From: Pseudomonadota bacterium
GTDB lineage: Bacteria > Pseudomonadota > Alphaproteobacteria > Rhizobiales > Hyphomicrobiaceae
Length of the DNA: 32,789 nt
Assembly: GCA_023387235.1 (NCBI GenBank)
Contig: JAEWIJ010000180.1
Location: forward strand, 1-32,789
Direction: 5' to 3'
The position numbers were made by a program, and so were the translations under genes. Shown here piece after piece: positions 7,902 to 15,365 of the stretch. The notes under the pieces are model-generated. The model saw only the letters and a list, made by a program, of their open reading frames with translations. It ran no database searches and had not been told where the DNA came from. Numbering within the stretch: the first letter of the stretch is position 1; every line of letters starts with the position of its first letter.

Positions 7902-8698
7902 GTGTGCTCGACAACGTTTCGAACGGTTTGGCGCGGATGCGCACCGCCACTGTCGCCCTGTGGCACGGTCGCGTCGCCGTGCTGGCGGTCGTGGCCACCG
8001 TGAGTGTCGGCTGCTCGCTGAAGACCGAGGAGATCAACAGGGAGCCGACGTTGAGCCCCGTCGGGGCCGGCATCGAGCAGAAGGCAGTGACGCCGGCGAC
8101 CTACGATCACATGCATCGCGCCGCCTTCAAGCGACCGGATGTCGAGAACAGCTCGTCGCTCTGGACGCCGCGCGGCGCGGATCTGTTCCGCGACCGCCGC
8201 GCACGCCGGCTCGGCGACATCCTGACGGTCACGATCTCCATGAAGGATCGGGCGATCATGGACAACCGTTCGAAGCGCTCGCGCGATTCCGCGCACGGCT
8301 TCGGGCTCGACTGGGCGCACGACGTGGCGACGTTCGGCGTCGCGTCCTCGGGCAAGGCGGCGGTCAATTCGGCCCTCAAGTCCAATACGGCCTCGGACGG
8401 CAAGGGCGAGATCGAGCGCTCGGAGAACATCGATCTCAGGCTCGCCGCCGTCGTGACCGACGTGCTGCCGAACGGCAACCTGCTCATCCAGGGATCGCAG
8501 GAGATGCGGGTCAACTACGAGCTGCGCGTGCTGACGTTCACGGGCGTGGTCAACATCACCGATATCCGCTCGGACAACACGATCCCCTACGAGCGCATTG
8601 CCGAGGCACGCATCTCGTATGGCGGGCGCGGCCGCTCGATGGAGGTCCAGCAGCCGGCCTGGGGGCAGCAGGTGCTCGACCAGGTGAGCCCGTTCTGA
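7898..8698 (+). CDS. flgH: Flagellar L-ring protein FlgH
   Basis: FlgH forms the outer-membrane L ring. I choose the GTG at 7898: a perfect GGAGG (7887-7891) lies 6 bases upstream and the codon overlaps the motE stop. An ATG at 7937 is the main alternative. The 266-residue product has a hydrophobic N-terminal segment ending VATVSVGC, a plausible but not ideal lipobox with Cys as the acylation site. Family signatures are SLWTPRGADLFRDRRARRLG, GDILTVTISMKDRA, DVLPNGNLLIQGSQEMRVNY and the C-terminal SYGGRGRSMEVQQPAWGQQV. The leader before the cysteine is longer than usual if the GTG start is right. Confidence 0.95.
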   Translation: MSVLDNVSNGLARMRTATVALWHGRVAVLAVVATVSVGCSLKTEEINREPTLSPVGAGIEQKAVTPATYDHMHRAAFKRPDVENSSSLWTPRGADLFRDRRARRLGDILTVTISMKDRAIMDNRSKRSRDSAHGFGLDWAHDVATFGVASSGKAAVNSALKSNTASDGKGEIERSENIDLRLAAVVTDVLPNGNLLIQGSQEMRVNYELRVLTFTGVVNITDIRSDNTIPYERIAEARISYGGRGRSMEVQQPAWGQQVLDQVSPF

Positions 8699-8720
8699 AG
8701 CGCGAAGGATCACGAGGAGA

Positions 8721-9260
8721 ATGGCCGAAGAAACCGAAGGCAAGGCACCGGCGAAGGGCGGGGGCATGGGGGCTTTCGTCATCGCGCTCGTGCTGCTTGC
8801 CCTCATCGGGGCCGGGGCCGGCGCGGGTTTCAGCATGATGTTCTTCAGCGCCGATGCAGCGCCGCACGAGGCGGAAGGCGACAAGCGCCAACTGCAGATC
8901 GTGCAGGGTGCGGCCAAGCACGGCGAGGCCAAAAGCGGGGGTTCGCACGGCGCCGCCGAAGCGAGCAAGGTCCAGATCGCGAATCTCGATCCCATCCTGG
9001 TGACGCTCGCTGGACCGCAGCGGAGCTGGGCGCGACTGGAGCTCGGCGTGATCATGGATGGAGCGAGTGCACCCGATGATGCCATCCTGCTCAAGTCCAT
9101 GACCGAGGACATCATGGCCTTCATGCGGACGGTGCCGCTCGTTCATGTCGAGAGCGCAGCCGGCGTCGAGTATCTCCGCGAGGATATCCAGGAGATCGCG
9201 CGCCTCCGCAGCAAGGGGCGGGCGCGCAGTATCATCCTGCGTTCGCTGGTGGTCGAATGA
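8721..9260 (+). CDS. fliL: Flagellar basal body-associated protein FliL
   Basis: FliL is a single-span inner-membrane protein that sits near the stator and basal body. The 179-residue product has a short charged N-terminus, one membrane helix at about residues 17-41 (GAFVIALVLLALIGAGAGAG), a polar linker and a periplasmic FliL domain: LDPILVTLAGPQRSWARLEL, AILLKSMTEDIMAFMRTVPL and YLREDIQEIARLRSKGRARS. The order flgH-fliL-fliP is usual in rhizobia. The stop overlaps the fliP start (ATGA). Confidence 0.94.
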   Translation: MAEETEGKAPAKGGGMGAFVIALVLLALIGAGAGAGFSMMFFSADAAPHEAEGDKRQLQIVQGAAKHGEAKSGGSHGAAEASKVQIANLDPILVTLAGPQRSWARLELGVIMDGASAPDDAILLKSMTEDIMAFMRTVPLVHVESAAGVEYLREDIQEIARLRSKGRARSIILRSLVVE

Positions 9261-10012
9261 AGCGTCTCGCGATCATCGCTGCCATCGTGCTCGTGCTGCT
9301 GCCGGGCGCGGCGCTCGCACAGACGATCAATCTCCAGGACCTCATTCCGCAGGGCCAGGGCTCGACCAGCGGGCGCATCCTCCAGCTCATCGCGCTGATC
9401 TCGGTGCTGTCGGTGGCGCCGGGCCTGCTCGTCACGGTCACCTGCTTCACGCGCTTCATCATCGCGCTCTCGTTCCTGCGCTCGGGCGTCGGCCTGCCCT
9501 CGACGCCGTCGAATATCGTGCTGATCAGCCTCGCGCTTTTCATGACGTTCTTCGTCATGGCGCCGGTCTTCGACCGTATGTGGACGCAAGGCGTCCAGCC
9601 GTTGATGGAGAACCAGATCGACGAGCGCGAGGCCTACCGGCGCATGACGCAGCCGCTGCGCGAGTTCATGCAGGCGAACGTGCGCGAGAAGGACATCCAG
9701 CTTTTCCAGAGCATCTCGCAGAGCCGTACGCCGCCGGCGACGCCCGAAGCATCGGGCCAGCCCGTCGAGGTGGACATGCGCGTGCTGGTGCCAGCCTTCA
9801 TGATCTCGGAGCTGAGGCGCGGGTTCGAGATCGGCTTCCTGATCATTCTGCCGTTTCTCGTGATCGATCTGATCGTGGCGACGCTCGTCATGTCGATGGG
9901 CATGATGATGCTGCCGCCAACGGCGATCTCGTTGCCGTTCAAGGTTCTGTTTTTCGTGCTGATCGACGGCTGGAACCTGCTCGTCGGCGGTCTGGTGCGT
10001 TCGTTCGGGTAG
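9257..10012 (+). CDS. fliP: Flagellar type III export gate protein FliP
   Basis: FliP is the core subunit of the FliPQR export gate in the MS-ring pore. The 251-residue product has a cleavable-looking signal peptide (LAIIAAIVLVLLPGAALA, about residue 21). Four membrane helices follow. Conserved blocks are APGLLVTVTCFTRFIIALSF, PSNIVLISLALFMTFFVMAP, LVPAFMISELRRGFEIGFLI and VMSMGMMMLPPTAISLPFKV, the last being the FliP/HrcR signature. It ends the first dense block; the next gene is the flagellin after 215 bases. fliQ and fliR lie far downstream. fliO is not found here. Confidence 0.97.
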   Translation: MKRLAIIAAIVLVLLPGAALAQTINLQDLIPQGQGSTSGRILQLIALISVLSVAPGLLVTVTCFTRFIIALSFLRSGVGLPSTPSNIVLISLALFMTFFVMAPVFDRMWTQGVQPLMENQIDEREAYRRMTQPLREFMQANVREKDIQLFQSISQSRTPPATPEASGQPVEVDMRVLVPAFMISELRRGFEIGFLIILPFLVIDLIVATLVMSMGMMMLPPTAISLPFKVLFFVLIDGWNLLVGGLVRSFG

Positions 10013-10071
10013 CAGCGCAAAAAAATTCCTACGCGTGTGCAGATAACGATTGGCTAATCCGACGAACAAAG

Positions 10072-10086
10072 TTAACTGGGGCTTAG
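10072..10086 (+). promoter_or_regulatory. CtrA-like box upstream of flagellin
   Basis: TTAA-N7-TTAG matches 7 of 8 fixed positions of the alphaproteobacterial CtrA recognition sequence TTAA-N7-TTAA, with exact spacing. It lies about 140 bases before the flagellin start codon in a region poor in other AT tracts. CtrA control of motility genes is established in several alphaproteobacteria; binding here is inferred from sequence only. Confidence 0.4.
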
Positions 10087-10173
10087 TACATCCGAGATAC
10101 TAGTAGCGTCGATAGCGGGCCGGGGGGGCCATCCCAGCAGGGATGTACGCCGGGGGCATGATGCCGACCTGCT

Positions 10174-10192
10174 ATACCGGACGATCCGGTAT
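10174..10192 (+). repeat. Perfect 8-base inverted repeat in flagellin leader
   Basis: ATACCGGA-CGA-TCCGGTAT forms a hairpin with an 8-base stem and a 3-base loop in the transcript, ending 35 bases before the flagellin start codon. No T-run follows, so it is not an intrinsic terminator. It could be an RNA stability or protein-binding element, or a DNA operator. Confidence 0.6.
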
Positions 10193-10227
10193 GTCCCAAA
10201 AAGTTCATCTCCTTACGGGGCATACGA

Positions 10228-11268
10228 ATGGCCAACAGCATCAATACCAATTTCGCCGCGCAGACCGCGCTGCAGAGCCTCAGCAGCATCAACAAGAGCA
10301 TGCTGACGACTCAGAACCGGATCTCGACCGGCCTGCGCGTCGCGAGCGCTGAGGACAGCGCCGCTTACTGGTCCATGGCGACCTCGATGCGCGCCGACAA
10401 CAAGTCGCTTTCGGCCGTCAACGACGCGCTCGGGATCGGTGCGGCGATGATCGACACTGCCTACACCGGCATGAACGCCGCGATCGACGTCGTCAAGGAG
10501 ATGGGCAAGCTGCTCGTCGCCGCGCGTCAGCCGGGCGTCAACAAGGCCGATGTGCAGACGGAAATCGACGAACTGCAGAACCAGCTCCGCACGATCTCCA
10601 AGTCCGCCTCGATCGCCGGTGAGAACTGGCTCGCGGTCGACTCCGGTTCCGCCAGCTACCAGGCATCGGAGACCATCGTCGCTTCGTTCGCCCGCAGCGC
10701 GGGTGAGAATGGCTCGCAGGTGTCGGTCGGCACGATGTCGGTTAGCGTGTCGAGCTTCTTCCTGCTCGATGCCAACACCGACGGTGCGGCCGGCTCCGAC
10801 GCCGACACCGGCAGCGCCACTGCCGATGCGCTCGGCATCCTCGGCTCTGCGCGCCTGACGCGTGCCGACTCCGACACGGGCGGCGTTGCGCGCGGCTCGA
10901 TCGATGCCGCCGGCACGATCGTGATCGTGAACTACGACACGGCCACCGCCACCACGGCCGAGATCGACATCACGAACGCCAGCGACGAGGAGATGGAGGA
11001 TTACATCCAGGCCGTCGACGCTGCGCTGACCGAGATGACGTCGGCTGCGACGATCATGGGCTCCACGAAGAAGCGCATCGACATCCAGAAGTCGTTCGTC
11101 GGCAGCCTCATGGACGCCCTCGACCGCTCGATCTCGACGCTCGTCGACGCCGACATGAACGCCGAGTCGACCCGCCTCCAGGCGCTGCAGGTTCAGCAGC
11201 AGCTCGGCATCCAGGCGCTGTCGATCGCCAACTCGAACAGCCAGAACATCCTCTCGCTGTTCCGCTAA
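10228..11268 (+). CDS. Flagellin
   Basis: This is the filament subunit, exported through the flagellar channel. The 346-residue product starts MANSINTNFAAQTALQSLSS and contains RISTGLRVASAEDSAAYWSM, the conserved D0/D1 N-terminus. The C-terminus has ADMNAESTRLQALQVQQQLG, then NSNSQNILSLFR, the matching D1/D0 end. The middle (about residues 165-245) is a Gly/Ala/Asp/Thr-rich variable region with DANTDGAAGSDADTGSATAD. The ribosome binding site is weak (ACGGGG). Only one flagellin is present here, whereas rhizobia often have tandem copies; others may exist elsewhere. A strong terminator follows, so it is probably a single-gene transcript. I leave the symbol blank because fla/flj naming differs among genera. 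Confidence 0.97.
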   Translation: MANSINTNFAAQTALQSLSSINKSMLTTQNRISTGLRVASAEDSAAYWSMATSMRADNKSLSAVNDALGIGAAMIDTAYTGMNAAIDVVKEMGKLLVAARQPGVNKADVQTEIDELQNQLRTISKSASIAGENWLAVDSGSASYQASETIVASFARSAGENGSQVSVGTMSVSVSSFFLLDANTDGAAGSDADTGSATADALGILGSARLTRADSDTGGVARGSIDAAGTIVIVNYDTATATTAEIDITNASDEEMEDYIQAVDAALTEMTSAATIMGSTKKRIDIQKSFVGSLMDALDRSISTLVDADMNAESTRLQALQVQQQLGIQALSIANSNSQNILSLFR

Positions 11269-11281
11269 GCGACTTGAAGGC

Positions 11282-11322
11282 GCGCGGGCTCCGATTACCG
11301 GAGCCCGCGCTTTTTCTTTTTT
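11282..11322 (+). terminator. Intrinsic terminator after flagellin
   Basis: A perfect 12-base stem (11282-11293 paired with 11299-11310) with a 5-base loop (ATTAC) is followed by a T-rich run TTTTTCTTTTTT (11311-11322). It starts 13 bases after the flagellin stop. This is the clearest terminator in the window and marks the end of the flagellin transcript. Confidence 0.95.
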
Positions 11323-11391
11323 GAGGGGCCTTGTACCGATCCGACGCCGCCCTCTGACCATGGCCGCATGGTCACGCGCATGGCGCCCCTC
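11323..11391. repeat. Nested inverted repeats upstream of fliF
   Basis: An outer pair GAGGGGC (11323-11329) / GCCCCTC (11385-11391) encloses an inner perfect hairpin TGACCATG-GCCG-CATGGTCA (11355-11374). The inner repeat is an 8-base stem with a 4-base loop. They lie between the flagellin terminator and fliF, where a promoter for the fliF block would be expected. A tandem TTGAGCC duplication (11441-11454) follows. I found no persuasive -35/-10 pair. The inner dyad could be an operator. Confidence 0.45.
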
Positions 11392-11476
11392 ACCTCCGGC
11401 ATCCACTTCGACAACTTCGCGCAAGGTTCCTGGCCGATGGTTGAGCCTTGAGCCATCCTTTTGCGCATGAGTGGTG

Positions 11477-13141
11477 ATGCCAAGCAGTGATCAATTCTCC
11501 CGGCTGCTGTCGGGTCTGGCCGCGCTCGGCACGCGCCGGCTGGTTCTTCTCGGGCTGGTCGGCCTTTCCGTGATGGCTGCGGTCGTGACGGCGGCGGTCC
11601 ACCTCGGCCGTCCCGCCATGCAGCCGATCTACACGGGGCTGTCCGCGCAGGACGTCTCGCGTATCACGGCGGCCTTGGCCGAAGCGGGCATCTCCTTCGA
11701 TGTGAACGAGCAGCGAAGCGCCGTCATGGTGGCCTTCGGGCAGACGGCGCGTGCGCGCTCGCTGCTGGCGCAGAAGGGGCTGCCAAACAGCTCGCGCGCC
11801 GGCTACGAGTTGTTCGACCAGATGGGATCCATCGGTCTCACGTCCTTTATGCAGGAAGTGACGCGGGTGCGCGCACTCGAGGGCGAGATCGCCCGCACGA
11901 TCCAGGCGCTCGACGGCGTCGCGGCCGCGCGCGTGCATCTCGTGCTCGCCGATCCCGGCTCCTTCCGCCGCGAGCGGCGCGATCCCTCGGCCTCGGTCCT
12001 GCTTCGTCTGGATGAGCGCTGGCAGAACTCGGCCGCGCAGGCCGTCCGGCACATCGTCGCGTCGGCTGTTCCCGGCATGAAGATCGAGCAGGTCAATGTA
12101 GCGGCGACCGACGGCCGTCTGCTCGCGTCCGGCGGCGACGAGCTGTCGCTTGGCACGGCGAAGCACGCCGAGATGGAACGCTCGATGGCGGTCGAGCTCG
12201 AGCAGCGCGTGAGTCGGACGCTTTCGGCGGTGCTGGGGGCGGGCAACTATCAGGTAAGTGCGACGGTCCGCCTCGATGTCGACCGCCAGCAGGTCAATGA
12301 GACAGTCTTCGATCCGAAGTCGCGCATCGAGCGCTCCGTGCGCACGGTGAAGCAGTCCGGCCAGTCCGAGGACAGCGGCTCGAAACCGGCGGTTGGCGTC
12401 GTTGCCAACCTGCCCAAGGAGGAGAGCGCGCAGGCTGACGGCGAGAAGCGTCGCCAGCGCGAGGATCGGCGCGAGGAGCTGGTCAACTACGAGCTGAATA
12501 CCAAGACGACGCAGACCGTGCGTGAAGGCTATCGCGTGAAGCGGCAGGCCATCGCGGTCGTGATCAGCCGCAAGCATCTGACCGAGTCGCTGGGCGGTGG
12601 AGCGACGCCGGAAGCGCAGGAGGCGCGTCTCGGCGAGCTGAAGCGTCTCGTCGCGGCGGCCACGGGTACAAGCGCCGAGCGCGAGGACGTGGTCGAGATC
12701 GCCGCGGTCGATCTTACCGGTGGAGACAATGCGCTGGCGCCCGTGTCCGGGCCCGGCATCAAAGACTATCTGATGATGAACGCCGGCACCGCGATGAATG
12801 CGCTGGCGATGCTCGGCGTGGTCTTCCTCGTCGTCTGGTTCGGCCTCAGGCCCGTGACGCGCGTTCTCAGCCAGCAGCCGGCGATCGCACTCGAGGGCGC
12901 AGGTGCGCCGGCTCTCGAGGGGCAGATGGGCGCTGCCGACGTGCCCGCGATCGCGCCACCGCAAGGAGCGATTGCCGGTGCGCTGGTGGATGGCAGCCAC
13001 GAGGGCGGCGCGCTTCAGCAGTTGCCGCGCCGGAAGAATAATGCCGCGATGCGCGAGAAACTCGAAGCACTCGTCGAATCCGACGCCGTCGAGGTGACGA
13101 AGGTCCTGAAGGGCTGGATGCAGAGCGCGAAGACCACATGA
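11477..13141 (+). CDS. fliF: Flagellar MS-ring protein FliF
   Basis: FliF forms the MS ring in the inner membrane and houses the export gate. I take the ATG at 11477 (MPSSDQFSRLLSGLAALGTR, 554 residues); two in-frame GTG codons precede it and the ribosome binding site is weak for all. The first membrane helix is at about residues 22-41 and the second at about 439-458 (AMNALAMLGVVFLVVWFGL). Conserved parts include MQPIYTGLSAQDVSRITAAL, GYELFDQMGSIGLTSFMQEV, RALEGEIARTIQALDGVAAA and VNYELNTKTTQTVREGYRVK. The acidic/basic C-terminal tail that binds FliG ends EVTKVLKGWMQSAKTT. The next gene overlaps it (ATGA). Confidence 0.96.
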   Translation: MPSSDQFSRLLSGLAALGTRRLVLLGLVGLSVMAAVVTAAVHLGRPAMQPIYTGLSAQDVSRITAALAEAGISFDVNEQRSAVMVAFGQTARARSLLAQKGLPNSSRAGYELFDQMGSIGLTSFMQEVTRVRALEGEIARTIQALDGVAAARVHLVLADPGSFRRERRDPSASVLLRLDERWQNSAAQAVRHIVASAVPGMKIEQVNVAATDGRLLASGGDELSLGTAKHAEMERSMAVELEQRVSRTLSAVLGAGNYQVSATVRLDVDRQQVNETVFDPKSRIERSVRTVKQSGQSEDSGSKPAVGVVANLPKEESAQADGEKRRQREDRREELVNYELNTKTTQTVREGYRVKRQAIAVVISRKHLTESLGGGATPEAQEARLGELKRLVAAATGTSAEREDVVEIAAVDLTGGDNALAPVSGPGIKDYLMMNAGTAMNALAMLGVVFLVVWFGLRPVTRVLSQQPAIALEGAGAPALEGQMGAADVPAIAPPQGAIAGALVDGSHEGGALQQLPRRKNNAAMREKLEALVESDAVEVTKVLKGWMQSAKTT

Positions 13142-13797
13142 CGGCGCGGCCCATCCAGCATTTCCTGAAGGAGTTCGCGAGCGGCGAGACGAATTTCCAG
13201 CCGCCGCTGGCGAAGCCGGTGCCCGTCGCGCCTGCCGAGACGCAGGCGGCGCCTGCGCCCGCGCCGGACCTGGTCGCGATCAAGGTGCAGGAGGCTTATC
13301 AGAAGGGCCTCGCTGCCGGCCGCGCGCTCGAGCGCGAGGCAACGGAGGCGCAGGCAGCCGAGCTCGCAGTCGATTTCCAGCGACAGCTCGAGGGCGTGCG
13401 CAGCACGTTCTCGGCGGCACTTGCGGAAAATCTCGCGACAGAGCTGCGTTCGAGCATCGAGGCCGCGGGGGCGCGGCTCTCGTCGCATGCCGCGACCGCG
13501 CTCATGCCGTTCCTGCGCGAAGGCATCACACAAGCGGCGATCGAGAGCTTCGTGAAGGAGCTCGGCGGCATGATCGACACGACGGAAGGGCTTTCCGTCG
13601 AGGTTGCCTGCCCGAAGGACATCATCGATCTCGTACGTGAGCGGCTGGCCGAGGCCATGGCCGCGCGCGGTGCGCCGCCGGGCAGCGTGCGTTGCGTGCC
13701 GGGCGATACGGCCGACATCCGCGTCACGCTCAATGAAACGGTGATCGAGACCCGCCTTGCCGAGTGGCTCTCGCGGCTCGAGGGAGTGCTTCGCTGA
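13138..13797 (+). CDS. fliH: FliH-like export ATPase regulator
   Basis: FliH is the cytoplasmic stator-like partner that holds the FliI ATPase at the C-ring and export gate. The 219-residue product has a Pro/Ala-rich N-terminus. It then has a helical segment with spaced small residues (VQEAYQKGLAAGRALEREAT), a long probable coiled coil, and a C-terminal domain (VEVACPKDIIDLVRERLAEA, ADIRVTLNETVIETRLAEWL) resembling the FliH/V-ATPase E-subunit fold. Sequence conservation in this family is weak, so the name depends partly on its place after fliF. fliI, its usual partner, is not in the window. Its stop overlaps the motB start (TGATG). Confidence 0.8.
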   Translation: MTARPIQHFLKEFASGETNFQPPLAKPVPVAPAETQAAPAPAPDLVAIKVQEAYQKGLAAGRALEREATEAQAAELAVDFQRQLEGVRSTFSAALAENLATELRSSIEAAGARLSSHAATALMPFLREGITQAAIESFVKELGGMIDTTEGLSVEVACPKDIIDLVRERLAEAMAARGAPPGSVRCVPGDTADIRVTLNETVIETRLAEWLSRLEGVLR

Positions 13798-15365
13798 TGT
13801 CGCAGCCCTCGGACGCACCCGCAGAACCCATCACGCTCATCGTCCGTCGCCGCCACGATGAGGAAGAGGGGCACCACGGCGGCGTGTGGAAGATCGCCTA
13901 TGCCGACTTCATGACGGCCATGATGGCGTTCTTTCTCGTCATGTGGCTGGTCAACGCGGCCAATACGGAGATGAAGTCCTCCGTCGCGAGCTACTTCAAT
14001 CCCATCAAGCTCTCCGACACGGTGATCCGCAAGAAAGGGCTGCTCGACATCGACGGCAAGGCCAATTCCGACGAGACGACGACCGCGCGCGACGACAAGA
14101 CGCCCGGCATGTCGGAGAGCAAGGTCAAGGACGGCAAGCGCGTTCAGCCGGGCGATGCGGGCGATCTCGGCGTCGAGGATCAGCACGGCAAGGCAGCGGC
14201 GCCCGAGCCGACCGACGAGCCGCTCGGCCGCGACGGAAATTCAGTCAATGCAGGTCGCGCGAGCGAGGCGGGGCGCGCCTTCCGCGATCCGTTCAATCCC
14301 TTCGCGCCGGGACAGCTCATGTCCAAGGAGGGCGGCGACAAGGATCAGTCGCCTGGGCGCGTCGCAGGGTTGCCGAAGGCAGGCGGTGAAGCTGTGCCGT
14401 CCGCGACGAAAGGCTCGGAAGCATCCGAACAACCGGCTCAGATGGCGCGTTCCGGTCAGGCACAAGAGGCCGCAGCGCCGTCGGAGCGCGGTGGGTCGCA
14501 GTCCTCGGGCACGGATGCGGGCAAGCAGCCGGCGTCCGGGCAGATGGCCAAGGATGGAGATCGTCGTCCCGGTCCGGATGATGATGCCAAGCAGCCCGCG
14601 CGCCGCTTCGGTCCGGCCGGTGAGCAGCAGGGCGGGCGTCTTGCCAAGCCCGACGGAGAGGCCATTGGCGGACGGCGCCCGGGTCCGGAAGGAGATGCGG
14701 CCGAGCAGCGTCTTCCCGGTATTGCTGAAGTCGCGCGGCAAATGGCGCAGGGGCCCGACGGTCCGGCGGACAAGGCGGCAGGCGCTGGCAAGAGCGAAAC
14801 GCAGTCACTGCCGCCCGCTTCGGCTGCCGCCCAGAAGGATGCGGCCGCCGGACGTCGGCCCGATGCGTCCGCGGCCGCCGGCGAGAAGTCGCTCGATCGT
14901 GCTGCTGCCGACGTGCTGCGCGATGTGCAGCAGGCGGCAAAGCCGGTCGCCGGTGTGGGTTCCGGTGGCCCGGGGATCGAGGTCACGATCGAGGGCAACG
15001 GCATTGTGCTGAGCCTGACGGACACGAGCACGTTCGGCATGTTCGCGATCGGCTCGTCCGATCCGAGTCCGCAGACCATCGCGCTCATCGAGCGTATCGC
15101 GCCGGTTCTCATCGCCAACAGCAAGCGCATTGTCGTGCGTGGTCACACCGACAGCCGCGCCTATCGCACGGACCGCAACAACAACTGGCGCCTGTCCATG
15201 ACGCGTGCCGAGGCGGCCTACGCGATGCTGGTGCGTGCGGGCGTGGACGAAAGCCGCTTCACGCGCATCGAAGGCTATGCGGATCGCAAGCTCAAGGTCG
15301 CAAACGATTCGGAAGCCGCGGCGAACCGCCGGATCGAGATCCTTCTGCAACAGGTGGATGAATGA
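13797..15365 (+). CDS. motB: Flagellar motor stator protein MotB (long linker)
   Basis: MotB anchors the stator to peptidoglycan and carries the proton-binding aspartate. The ATG at 13797 overlaps the previous stop. The membrane helix (about residues 30-53) contains AYADFMTAMMAFFLVMW with the essential Asp at residue 37. The C-terminal OmpA-like domain, from about residue 393, has FGMFAIGSSDPSPQT, RIVVRGHTDSRAYRTD, NNNWRLSMTRAEAAYAM and AANRRIEILLQ. Between them lies an unusually long (about 310-residue) Gly/Pro/Gln/Asp-rich linker with two similar RRPGP-acidic-DA units. The total of 522 residues is long for MotB. motC overlaps its end, as expected since MotC is a periplasmic MotB-associated motility protein in rhizobia. 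Confidence 0.95.
   Translation: MSQPSDAPAEPITLIVRRRHDEEEGHHGGVWKIAYADFMTAMMAFFLVMWLVNAANTEMKSSVASYFNPIKLSDTVIRKKGLLDIDGKANSDETTTARDDKTPGMSESKVKDGKRVQPGDAGDLGVEDQHGKAAAPEPTDEPLGRDGNSVNAGRASEAGRAFRDPFNPFAPGQLMSKEGGDKDQSPGRVAGLPKAGGEAVPSATKGSEASEQPAQMARSGQAQEAAAPSERGGSQSSGTDAGKQPASGQMAKDGDRRPGPDDDAKQPARRFGPAGEQQGGRLAKPDGEAIGGRRPGPEGDAAEQRLPGIAEVARQMAQGPDGPADKAAGAGKSETQSLPPASAAAQKDAAAGRRPDASAAAGEKSLDRAAADVLRDVQQAAKPVAGVGSGGPGIEVTIEGNGIVLSLTDTSTFGMFAIGSSDPSPQTIALIERIAPVLIANSKRIVVRGHTDSRAYRTDRNNNWRLSMTRAEAAYAMLVRAGVDESRFTRIEGYADRKLKVANDSEAAANRRIEILLQQVDE

Larger units (their letters stand above)
10013..10227 (+). promoter_or_regulatory. Flagellin upstream region and structured mRNA leader
   Basis: This 215-base region separates fliP from the flagellin start. 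It contains a CtrA-like box (10072-10086). It also has a GC-rich stretch with GGCC arms (10118-10121 and 10127-10130), an inverted repeat CATCCC-AGCA-GGGATG (10130-10145) and a perfect inverted repeat ATACCGGA-CGA-TCCGGTAT (10174-10192). TGTCCC (10192-10197) can pair with GGGGCA (10217-10222), which includes the only ribosome-binding-like bases (GGGG, 10217-10220) before the ATG. I could not assign convincing -35/-10 boxes. No terminator is seen for the upstream fliP block. A structured leader fits the known control of alphaproteobacterial flagellin mRNAs by FlbT and FlaF, both encoded in this window. Confidence 0.6.

Noticed and set aside
10067..10099. Possible sigma-28 promoter before flagellin (CAAAGTTA, then CCGAGATA)
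   Set aside because: The two elements resemble the consensus but are about 5 bases too far apart, and many alphaproteobacteria do not use FliA for flagellin.
10550..10858. Arg/Ser-rich open frame inside flagellin
   Set aside because: It is an out-of-frame shadow within a clearly coding flagellin gene.
11390..13000. A long minus-strand open frame opposite fliF
   Set aside because: Same antisense effect of high GC; no recognisable domain, and the plus strand encodes an unmistakable FliF.
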